Positions 57,015 to 64,000 of a DNA stretch of 64,000 nucleotides are shown piece after piece. A program made the translations under genes and the position numbers. Position 1 is the stretch's first letter. Each line of letters begins with the position of its first letter. A model generated the notes under the pieces. It was not told where the DNA came from and made no database searches. It saw only the letters and a program-made list of their open reading frames with translations. This DNA is from Cellvibrio sp. KY-GH-1 (GTDB lineage Bacteria > Pseudomonadota > Gammaproteobacteria > Pseudomonadales > Cellvibrionaceae), in assembly GCF_008806975.1 (NCBI RefSeq), contig NZ_CP031728.1:2232001-2296000 (forward strand), written 5' to 3'.

Positions 57015-58037
57015 ATGGCCGCTGAAGAAACTCTAGCCCCGGAAGTCATCGCCGATTTAAAAGCGCGTGCGATTTCCCAACCGCTGGTTGAACACATTTA
57101 TACCGCTGACCCTTCAGCGCACGTATTTAATGGAAAAATTTATATTTATCCATCGCACGACATTGAGGCTGGCATTCCCTTTAATGACAACGGCGATCAT
57201 TTCGGGATGGAGGACTACCACGTTATTTCTCTGGACTCCCCCACCAGTCCGGCAGTTGATAACGGTGTAGCGCTGCACGTGAAAGATGTACCCTGGGCCA
57301 AACGCCAAATGTGGGCGCCCGATGCGGCGCACAAAAATGGCAAATACTATTTATATTTCCCCGCGAAACGTGCAGACGATATTTTTCAAATCGGTGTGGC
57401 CGTAGGTGACTCACCCGTCGGTCCATTTAAAGCCGAACCAAAAGCCATCGAAGGCAGTTACACCATCGACCCCGCCGTGTTTGAAGATAACGATGGCAGT
57501 CACTACATGTACTTCGGCGGCATTTGGGGCGGTCAATTGCAGAATTATCGCAACAACCAATACGACGCAAACCGCGGTGAACCGGCAGATAATGAACCTG
57601 CGCTCGGCCCCATCGTTGCGCGCCTGAGCGATGACATGCTGCAATTTGCCGAAACACCGCGCGAAATTAAAATCCTCGATGAAAACGGCCAGCCATTACT
57701 TGCAGGTGACCATGACCGCCGCTTCTTTGAAGCCTCCTGGATGCACAAATACGACGGTAAATATTATTTCTCCTATTCCACCGGCAACACTCACTTTTTA
57801 TGTTACGCCACTGGCGACAGCCCCTACGGCCCGTTCACTTACCAAGGCCGTATTCTGGAGCCAGTAATCGGTTGGACGACGCATCACTCAATCGCCGAGT
57901 ACCAAGGCCAGTGGTATTTGTTCTACCACGATTCCGTACTGTCCAAAGGCATTACCCACTTACGCTCTGTGAAGATGGCACCACTCAATTACAACGCGGA
58001 CGGCACCATCCAAACGATTGTTCCTTATCGTGATTAA
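57015..58037 (+). CDS. cytoplasmic glycoside hydrolase family 43 enzyme
   Basis: The protein has 340 residues, a single five-bladed propeller without signal peptide or binding module. The probable triad is Asp32 (YTADPSAHVF), Asp152 (TIDPAVF) and Glu239 (FFEASW). Family 43 covers beta-xylosidases, arabinofuranosidases and arabinanases; sequence alone does not decide. The lack of a signal peptide and the adjacent symporter point to cleavage of imported short oligosaccharides. Its transcript ends at the unusual triple-repeat hairpin. Confidence 0.93.
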   Translation: MAAEETLAPEVIADLKARAISQPLVEHIYTADPSAHVFNGKIYIYPSHDIEAGIPFNDNGDHFGMEDYHVISLDSPTSPAVDNGVALHVKDVPWAKRQMWAPDAAHKNGKYYLYFPAKRADDIFQIGVAVGDSPVGPFKAEPKAIEGSYTIDPAVFEDNDGSHYMYFGGIWGGQLQNYRNNQYDANRGEPADNEPALGPIVARLSDDMLQFAETPREIKILDENGQPLLAGDHDRRFFEASWMHKYDGKYYFSYSTGNTHFLCYATGDSPYGPFTYQGRILEPVIGWTTHHSIAEYQGQWYLFYHDSVLSKGITHLRSVKMAPLNYNADGTIQTIVPYRD

Positions 58038-58077
58038 TCAACCTGATTTGTTAAGCAAGTAGTAAAATCAATACTGC

Positions 58078-58118
58078 AAAAAAAGCCGGCGAAATGCCGG
58101 CGAAATGCCGGCTTTTTT
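58078..58118. terminator. terminator with triplicated GCCGGC unit
   Basis: An A run, then three GCCGGC words spaced by GAAAT, then a T run. Any two of the words can pair, so the stem is AAAAAGCCGGC with GCCGGCTTTTT around a loop that contains the spare copy. It separates the convergent GH43 gene and the large secreted-protein gene. Confidence 0.88.
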
Positions 58119-58137
58119 ATTTTTACTTCTTTTGCAT

Positions 58138-61050
58138 TCATTGCAAGGGATGCTTGATCACAATGTTGTCGATGTTAAAGCCAGCTCGCAATGTCGGTGA
58201 GACATTGGTTCCGTTAATCATCACACTTACATACTTCCAATTTGAGCGATAGGTAAAAGCAGAGAGCGGGACTGATACCTTATTCCACTCGTTAGGCTTC
58301 ATATCCGCCGCTGAGAAAGTGCCAGGCAAATCCACTCTATCCCACGAGCTATCCATCAGCGCTAGCGAGAAAGTTACTTGTCCATCCGCAACCAATTCTG
58401 CGGGAGTGTAGATCTCAACCGACAAAGTCCCGGCCCCGGAACAATCGGGTAACGCAAACGGATCTAAAACCTCCATGGTTTGATAATTCATCGCACCACT
58501 GAACAAGTAGGCCCATTGATTATTCATTAAACTCCAGTCTGGTGTAGTAGTAACCCAGGGAATAACGCCTTGCGTTAAGGTCGCCAACGCCTCTGATGGA
58601 ATTGACGATGTCATGCCTGTGGTTAAGACACCTACCCCACTAACACCGCCATTCCACGGTGTATCAAAGAAATTGGAATAACAGATGTAATCGCGACGTG
58701 TCGACGCATCACCTTTGACCCAACGAATATTGTCTACCTGATAGTGAGCTGACGACTGCTGCCCCCAAGTTGGCAGCAACATAAAGCCCATGGAAACACG
58801 TTTGATATCCAGACCACGCGCAATTAATTCCGCAACCGAAAACTCGTAGGTTTTCCATTCGTTCAACGCAGCTACGCGAATAAATTTCGGGGTGCTCGCA
58901 CAGGGCCAGGAACAATCCAGTGTAAATTCAAGTGGCGCGTTAGCATCGCTGTTTTGAATAACCTTCAAATCAAAAACAACTTTGCCATCAGCATAATCAC
59001 TCATGTCCACCGCATTGCTTTCTGATTCAGGTACGCGAATACGAACCGCACTGAAAAACGCAGGAGAGTTCAGGTAATGAATGTCCAGTACAGAACCGCG
59101 CCCCGGCTCGGATGACTCAATTACGTTAAAACGTGCACCACCGCTGGTATTGCCGTCGGTAGTTTCGTAAGCATTAGTCGAATCCGCATAATTTTGCTCA
59201 TAGGCGGACACTGAACGCCAGGGCGAACAAACTCCATCAAAAAACACATCCCCCATGGTTCCGTTACAGGCCATAACACGACTTTCACTGGATGCAACAC
59301 TACTGGAAACAGGAGAGTTTGAACCCAACGAACTACTGGAAAAACTTACACCAGTTGAAGAGAGGTTTACTGAGGAGGAGTTGGCCGCTGAACTGCTGTT
59401 GACTGAACGCGAAGATGATGAACGACTGGAAACTGCACCGGGTTTAGCTGGCTGCTTGATCAGAATGTTATCTACGTTAAAGCCCGCCTGCAGGCTCGGC
59501 GACACCGAGGTTGCATCTATGTTCATTGCCACGAACTTCAGATTTGTACTCATGGTTAAGGCTGACAAAGGTACTGAAATTTTGTTCCAATCATCTGCCT
59601 TCATACCCGCCATACTAAAGGTGGAATTTGGAATATCCATTACCGACCAATCGTTACGCACAAAACTTAAGGAGAAGGTCAACTTACCATCCGCAACCAG
59701 AGCTGCCGGTGTATATACCTCCAAGGATAATGTGCCCGCCCCGGAACAGCTGGATAACCGGTCTGGGTCAGTCAAGTCGCCAGTTTGGTAATTCATTTCC
59801 GTTGATATTGCATAAAGCCAACGGAAGTTCATCAAACTCCAATTAGGATTAGCTTTAACCCAAGGCAAAACACCCTGAGTCAAATTCATTAACTGATCCC
59901 AAGGTACTTCACGGTCAATCCCGATAATCGAGACGCCCGTTCCACTCACACCGCCGGCCCATGGAGTATCCAGAAAATTGGAATAGCAGATTGATTCAGG
60001 GTGTTTAGGTGCATTGCCTTTTATCCAACGTACATTATCGACTTGATAGTGTGCGCCGGCTTGCATAGCCCAGGTGGGAAGCAACATAAAACCTTGAGAA
60101 ACACGTGTGATATCCAAACCGCGATCAATCATTTCCGCAACTGAAAACTCATAAGTTTTCCATTGATTCAACTGGTCAACGCGAATCAGTTTGGGCGTAC
60201 TTGCACAGGGCCAGGAACAATCAAGCGAGAATTCCAAAGGCGCGTTGAAACTACCCTGGCTAATCACTTTCAAATCGAATTGAATTTTACCATTGGCAAA
60301 TTCACTCATGTCGATACCTTCGGGCACTGCCTCAGGGGCGCGAATATGCACAGCACTGAAAAATTCAGGCGCATCAAGATAATGGATGTCCAGTACTTTG
60401 TTACGGCCGGAGTCTGTTGACTGCACTATGTTAAAACGTGCTCCGCTACTGGCATTACCATCAGAGGTTTCGTAGGCATTGGTGTAGTCCGCATAGTTTT
60501 GCTCATAGGCCGATACCGGGCGCCAAGGTGAGCACACCTCATCAAAAAATACATCACCCAAGCTGTTGGTGCACGCCGTCGCGGAAACACTGCTGGATGA
60601 AGAACTACTTGAGAGGGAACTGCTGGACTTGTTTTTCTTTTTGACTTTGTATTTTACGGTAACAGCCGCAGGGCTACCGGCAAACTGGACTTTACACTTT
60701 TGATCTTTACACGCTTTTATGAGCACAATCCCGGAATTATTGCCCTCTGGGACTTTAGCGGCAACTTCAGGAGCTATCTTGATCTGTGCACCGCCGTTTA
60801 CCAGGGCAACAGAAGCAGACTTAACTAGCGCTGTTTGTGACTCAACCAAATAAAACACGGTTGATTTTGTATTACTCACCTGTGCGGTTATCAGTTCCGC
60901 GGCAGGTGCTGGAGCTCCCTCTTCGCTGGAAAACTCCACTTTCTTTTGGCTTAACACCAAGGATTCTTTCTTACTCTGGGCAACTGCCTGAGTGGCCAGG
61001 ATTGCAAAAAAAGAACCGATAATTGCTACATTACGGCCAATCTTCCTCAT
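58138..61050 (-). CDS. secreted multi-module protein with duplicated carbohydrate-binding-like domains
   Basis: The protein has 970 residues with a signal peptide (cleavage near QAVAQ, residues 21-25). Residues about 28-140 form a beta-rich domain ending in KYKVKKKNK. Then come a polyserine linker, a module of about 380 residues, a second Ser-rich linker (about 545-600) and a second copy of the module. Each module has a galactose-binding-like domain resembling the C-terminal domain of ExoP-type glucosidases (DVFFD.VCSPWR; CSWPCASTPK), then a related beta-sandwich (CYSNF.DTPW; AGFN.DNI). No catalytic domain is visible. Likely an extracellular polysaccharide-binding protein; ligand unknown. Confidence 0.85.
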   Translation of the reverse strand: MRKIGRNVAIIGSFFAILATQAVAQSKKESLVLSQKKVEFSSEEGAPAPAAELITAQVSNTKSTVFYLVESQTALVKSASVALVNGGAQIKIAPEVAAKVPEGNNSGIVLIKACKDQKCKVQFAGSPAAVTVKYKVKKKNKSSSSLSSSSSSSSVSATACTNSLGDVFFDEVCSPWRPVSAYEQNYADYTNAYETSDGNASSGARFNIVQSTDSGRNKVLDIHYLDAPEFFSAVHIRAPEAVPEGIDMSEFANGKIQFDLKVISQGSFNAPLEFSLDCSWPCASTPKLIRVDQLNQWKTYEFSVAEMIDRGLDITRVSQGFMLLPTWAMQAGAHYQVDNVRWIKGNAPKHPESICYSNFLDTPWAGGVSGTGVSIIGIDREVPWDQLMNLTQGVLPWVKANPNWSLMNFRWLYAISTEMNYQTGDLTDPDRLSSCSGAGTLSLEVYTPAALVADGKLTFSLSFVRNDWSVMDIPNSTFSMAGMKADDWNKISVPLSALTMSTNLKFVAMNIDATSVSPSLQAGFNVDNILIKQPAKPGAVSSRSSSSRSVNSSSAANSSSVNLSSTGVSFSSSSLGSNSPVSSSVASSESRVMACNGTMGDVFFDGVCSPWRSVSAYEQNYADSTNAYETTDGNTSGGARFNVIESSEPGRGSVLDIHYLNSPAFFSAVRIRVPESESNAVDMSDYADGKVVFDLKVIQNSDANAPLEFTLDCSWPCASTPKFIRVAALNEWKTYEFSVAELIARGLDIKRVSMGFMLLPTWGQQSSAHYQVDNIRWVKGDASTRRDYICYSNFFDTPWNGGVSGVGVLTTGMTSSIPSEALATLTQGVIPWVTTTPDWSLMNNQWAYLFSGAMNYQTMEVLDPFALPDCSGAGTLSVEIYTPAELVADGQVTFSLALMDSSWDRVDLPGTFSAADMKPNEWNKVSVPLSAFTYRSNWKYVSVMINGTNVSPTLRAGFNIDNIVIKHPLQ

Positions 61051-61260
61051 TTTTATACTCCGGGATAGTTAACGTCCAAATTGATCCCGACAGATTCCCT
61101 AATACCCCAAGACTCCATCGCCCGCGCATTTTTCCACAATTTGGGTAAAATTGAGTGATTGCCGATCAAAATTTTCAATTTTTTTACCCGCTAATCGCCA
61201 TCGTAAAATTAACTGATGACGCAATCCTCCCAGGCATTTACAATGCGAGTTCTCGCTGGC

Positions 61261-61288
61261 TTGGACACCCACTATTACCTCAGATAGT
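61261..61288 (+). promoter_or_regulatory. possible ssrA promoter
   Basis: TTGGAC (61261-61266) and GATAGT (61283-61288) are 16 bases apart and would start transcription a few bases before the mature tmRNA 5' end. The match is moderate. Confidence 0.4.
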
Positions 61289-61303
61289 AACCGTCCAGCG
61301 ACT

Positions 61304-61658
61304 GGGGCCGATTTGGATTCGACGCCGGTAACAAAGCCCGAGGTGCATGTCGTGATGACAGCCAATCACGTTAATCCAAAGCTGTACTTGAATAGTCGCA
61401 AACGACGATTCTTACGCTTTAGCAGCTTAATTGCTGCTAACGGTCTCTGACAAGGTGCCAGTACCGCGCTAGAGCCCGTCATACAGAACTGGATCGCCGC
61501 AAAGCCTGCCTGGTGCCGAGTGGCTAAATCTCTACAGGATCGCGCTTCACGTCCTGCCCGCTGGGCTGTGAAGGGTTAAATCAGTAAACGGACCTAAACA
61601 TGTAGAGCCGAGGATGGAGTGCTGGCGGACGGGGGTTCAAATCCCCCCGGCTCCACCA
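61304..61658 (+). ncRNA. ssrA: transfer-messenger RNA (tmRNA)
   Basis: The 5' end GGGGCCGATTTGGATTCGACG and the 3' end GGTTCAAATCCCCCCGGCTCCACCA are the alanine-tRNA-like halves and pair across the acceptor stem; CCA is encoded. The tag frame starts at GCA 61398 and reads ANDDSYALAA to the TAA at 61428-61430. The E. coli tag is ANDENYALAA. With SmpB, tmRNA frees stalled ribosomes and marks the broken product for proteolysis. The region after the tag holds the pseudoknots. A strong terminator follows. Confidence 0.98.
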
Positions 61659-61669
61659 AACACCCAGAT

Positions 61670-61701
61670 AAAAAACCCGATCAGCAATGATCGGGTTTTT
61701 T
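61670..61701 (+). terminator. terminator of ssrA
   Basis: A 14-base perfect inverted repeat (AAAAAACCCGATCA with its complement) around GCAA ends in a T run, 12 bases after the tmRNA 3' end. Confidence 0.93.
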
Positions 61702-61871
61702 ATTTGCATTGATTTATTGGCGCGCCGAGGGGCCTGGATGGTTTCAATATTCATGGTGTTTATGGAGAGCATTTGGGTGAAGAAAATTAGAAGAACAAGA
61801 AGGGAACAGCAGCTTGGATAACGATTGAAAACGCGAATGTATCTGCTTGGGCTCGCAGTTTGAGCAATACA

Positions 61872-62258
61872 TTAGTTCTCCGGCTCAGGCCGCGTAATTA
61901 AAAACGCCGCAACCGCAATAAATAACACTGCCATTACCGTTAACACTATCCCGTTCATGCCCATAAAAAACAAACCAATCCAACTCAAACTCATGGTGAT
62001 GCAGGCAAGCCATTTTGCGGTGCGTGGTACGGCGCCTTTGGTATGCCAAGCCTCTAGTAACGGGCCAATTTGTGGGTGGTGACGAATCCAACGGTTTAAC
62101 CTGGGTGACCCTTTAGGAGCAGCCCACGCGGCAATGAGTACAAAAACGGTTGTCGGTAAAAGGGGGAGGAATAACCCCAAAATACCTAACGCCAAAGTGA
62201 CGCCAGCCAAGGTGGCATACGCCATACGGACTAATGACCAGGATTCAGCTTTTTCCAT
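61872..62258 (-). CDS. YbaN family inner-membrane protein (DUF454)
   Basis: The protein has 128 residues with three or four membrane helices. The DUF454 pattern is LGILGLFLPLLPTTVF followed by WAAPKGSPRLNRWIRHHP. Function is unknown in any species that I know of. It stands alone on the minus strand, with about 170 bases on the ssrA side and 156 bases on the yigZ side in which no gene was seen. Confidence 0.9.
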   Translation of the reverse strand: MEKAESWSLVRMAYATLAGVTLALGILGLFLPLLPTTVFVLIAAWAAPKGSPRLNRWIRHHPQIGPLLEAWHTKGAVPRTAKWLACITMSLSWIGLFFMGMNGIVLTVMAVLFIAVAAFLITRPEPEN

Positions 62259-62414
62259 ACCTACGGACTCAAGGTTAACTTCAACTACCGCCTTTTAACG
62301 CTACGAACTTAGCGCCGTACTATCGAATTTTATAGCCGCTACTCTAGACTCCTGCAACCGATTTACATGGATTCACGGATATAATCACCGCTTATCAGGT
62401 TTGATGAGCCAGTT

Positions 62415-63023
62415 ATGTCTTACACCGTTCTCGCCGCTCCGGTTGAATCCAGTACCGAAGAAAAAAACAGCGATTTTCTTACCTTCCTTCATCCTGTTAC
62501 ATCACGGGACGAGGCTATCGCGTTGGTGGAGACCTATCGCCAGCAATACCCCGATGCGAACCATGTCTGTTGGGCCTACGTGATTGGCAACACCCGCCAG
62601 CCGCAGACCCAGGCCTTTAGCGATGATGGAGAACCATCCGGCACCGCCGGTAAACCCATGCTGCATGTATTAACCGAGCGCGACGTGGGTAATTCACTCG
62701 CCGTAGTAGTACGCTATTTTGGCGGGGTAAAGCTGGGGGCCGGCGGATTGGTGCGCGCCTATTCGGGAGCCGTATCCCACGCGGTGAATAACGCTGAGTT
62801 ACGCGCGGTGATTCCCTGCATAGAACTTGAGATCGCCGTGGATTTTTCCAGGGAGACCAGAATTCGTCACTTGGTAAACCAATTTCCAGGCCAGATTCTG
62901 TCGGTAGACTATGGAGCAGAGGTGAACTTGCATATTAGCCTTGCAGTCGCACATTTGGCCTCTTTCAAACAATTGGTGGTGAATGAAACGGCGGGAAATG
63001 TGCGAATAACAGAAAAAATTTAA
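62415..63023 (+). CDS. yigZ: YigZ/IMPACT family protein
   Basis: The protein has 202 residues. The N-terminal UPF0029 (Impact) domain shows FSDDGEPSGTAGKPML and VVVRYFGGVKLGAGGLVRAYSGAV. The C-terminal ferredoxin-like domain (DUF1949) follows from about residue 140. Relatives are linked to translation or nucleic-acid binding, but no activity is settled. A standalone plus-strand gene. Confidence 0.94.
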   Translation: MSYTVLAAPVESSTEEKNSDFLTFLHPVTSRDEAIALVETYRQQYPDANHVCWAYVIGNTRQPQTQAFSDDGEPSGTAGKPMLHVLTERDVGNSLAVVVRYFGGVKLGAGGLVRAYSGAVSHAVNNAELRAVIPCIELEIAVDFSRETRIRHLVNQFPGQILSVDYGAEVNLHISLAVAHLASFKQLVVNETAGNVRITEKI

Positions 63024-63125
63024 CTATTTTTTATCACACTGTCTAAATCCGTCAGCCGAGTTCGACTAGGGTGTAGAACATCCCCTAAACCTGTTAGTTT
63101 CAATTCAATCGAAGGAGACAACCCA

Positions 63126-63983
63126 ATGAAAGTCATGGTAATGGTAAAAGCATCCCCCGGTTCCGAAGCAGGCAAAATGCCCAGTGCGGAGTTGCTGACC
63201 GCTATGGGTCAGTTTAATGAAGAATTAGTCAAAGCTGGCATTATGGAATCTGGCGATGGATTGAAACCGAGCAGCCAGGGTTACCGTATTCGTTTCAGCG
63301 GCGACAAACGCGTAGTCACCACTGGCCCCTTTACTGAGACCAACGAATTAATTGCCGGCTATTGGATCTGGAATGTGAACTCCATGGAAGAAGCCATTGA
63401 ATGGGCGAAAAAATGCCCTAACCCCATGGACGATGAAGATTCCGATATTGAAATTCGCACCTTTTATACCATGGAGGATTTTGCAGAAGCAGACCTGGAC
63501 GGAACAGCCGCTGCACACGAAGACGCACTGCGTCAAACCATCGCGATGCAAAAAGTGGAAGTACAAAATTATTTATTTTTTTCCGGTCGCTGCGATGAAG
63601 CACTGGCATTTTATAAAGAACACTTAAGTGCAGACGTAAAATTTATAATTCGCTTTAACGAAAGCCCGGAGCCCATGCCGGAAGGGGTGTTGCAGCCCGG
63701 CTTTGAAAATAAAGTGATGCACGCCGAATTTAGTCTGGGCAATGTGCGAGTGATGGCGTCCGACGGTTGCAATGATGTCGAAAAATTCAGTGGATTCCGT
63801 ATCGCTTTATCAGTTCCCACGGAAGAAGAAACGCGCCGTATTTTTAACGCACTCGCCAGTGAAGGTGGCAAGGTGGATATGCCATTAATGAAAACTTTCT
63901 GGTCACCACTTTATGGCCAGGTAACCGACAAGTTTGGCGTAGGCTGGATGGTCATGATTCCAGGCGAAGAAGCCCCGCAATAA
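63126..63983 (+). CDS. fusion of YCII-like and VOC (PhnB-like) domains
   Basis: The protein has 285 residues. Residues 1-115 match the YCII-related/DGPF family (MKVMVMVKASPGSEAGKMPS; VVTTGPFTETNELIAGYWIW). Residues about 145-282 match a PhnB-like vicinal-oxygen-chelate domain (VQNYLFFSGRCDEALAFYKEHL; FWSPLYGQVTDKFGVGWMV). The two occur as neighbouring or fused genes in other bacteria. Metal-ligand residues of glyoxalases are not all obvious, and the activity is unknown. GGAGA lies 8 bases before the ATG. Confidence 0.9.
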   Translation: MKVMVMVKASPGSEAGKMPSAELLTAMGQFNEELVKAGIMESGDGLKPSSQGYRIRFSGDKRVVTTGPFTETNELIAGYWIWNVNSMEEAIEWAKKCPNPMDDEDSDIEIRTFYTMEDFAEADLDGTAAAHEDALRQTIAMQKVEVQNYLFFSGRCDEALAFYKEHLSADVKFIIRFNESPEPMPEGVLQPGFENKVMHAEFSLGNVRVMASDGCNDVEKFSGFRIALSVPTEEETRRIFNALASEGGKVDMPLMKTFWSPLYGQVTDKFGVGWMVMIPGEEAPQ

Positions 63984-64000
63984 GTACAGCACCAGTGTCC

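Noticed and set aside
61581..61772. Minus-strand frame of 63 codons containing GDLNPRPPALH
   Set aside because: It runs antisense through the 3' end of ssrA and its terminator. This peptide is a well-known false product of the T-arm of tRNA-like genes.

Overview
The window looks like a chromosome segment of a Cellvibrio-like gammaproteobacterium (Cellvibrionaceae or a close relative). This is inferred from gene order and protein style, not from a database search. The core gene order is pseudomonad-like: gatCAB opposite mreBCD-maf-rng-yhdP, murA-hisG-hisD, and kdsD-kdsC-lptCAB-rpoN-hpf-ptsN-rapZ-npr. A PA4642-type gene and a rhombosortase are present. The right side has features of a plant-polysaccharide degrader: a sugar symporter next to a GH43 enzyme, and a secreted protein with polyserine linkers.

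Layout. 1-1.8 kb: bc1 complex (petB fragment, petA) and the rplM-rpsI ribosomal operon. 1.9-5.7 kb: zapE, an alpha/beta hydrolase, a YhcB/ZapG protein and a DegS/AlgW-type periplasmic protease. 5.8-9.5 kb: ibaG-murA-hisG-hisD on the minus strand. 9.6-15.9 kb: a type I secretion cassette (ABC exporter, HlyD adaptor and an RTX protein built on a 600-bp tandem repeat). It lies between ibaG and a solitary mlaC, where mlaB normally sits; mlaFED are also missing from the place they usually occupy. 16.9-25.1 kb: the LPS and nitrogen-PTS block on the plus strand (kdsD to npr), then darP.

25.2-40.3 kb is an accessory block between darP and yhdP. It holds a heavy-metal RND efflux operon (adaptor, pump, DUF3240 protein, outer-membrane channel and two unknown small envelope proteins) and a type I restriction-modification operon. 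In the latter, hsdM is split by a one-base slip in an A tract, and a Fic protein gene lies between hsdS and hsdR.

40.3-49.2 kb: yhdP, rng, maf, mreD, mreC and mreB on the minus strand. mreC appears to use a non-standard start codon. 49.6-53.4 kb: gatCAB, with a perfect 26-bp inverted repeat between gatC and gatA, then a PA4642-family gene. 53.5-55.3 kb: a small potassium channel, a rhombosortase and cysZ. 55.5-61.0 kb: GPH symporter, cytoplasmic GH43 enzyme, and a 970-residue secreted protein of duplicated carbohydrate-binding-like modules with no visible catalytic domain. 61.3-64 kb: tmRNA (ssrA), a YbaN protein, a YigZ protein and a YCII-VOC fusion.

Most of the window is envelope biogenesis: LPS precursor and transport, peptidoglycan, cell shape, phospholipid transport and envelope protease. 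The three less ordinary parts are the RTX/type I secretion cassette, the metal-efflux plus restriction block, and the duplicated secreted binding protein. No CRISPR array, insertion sequence, integrase or tRNA gene was seen.
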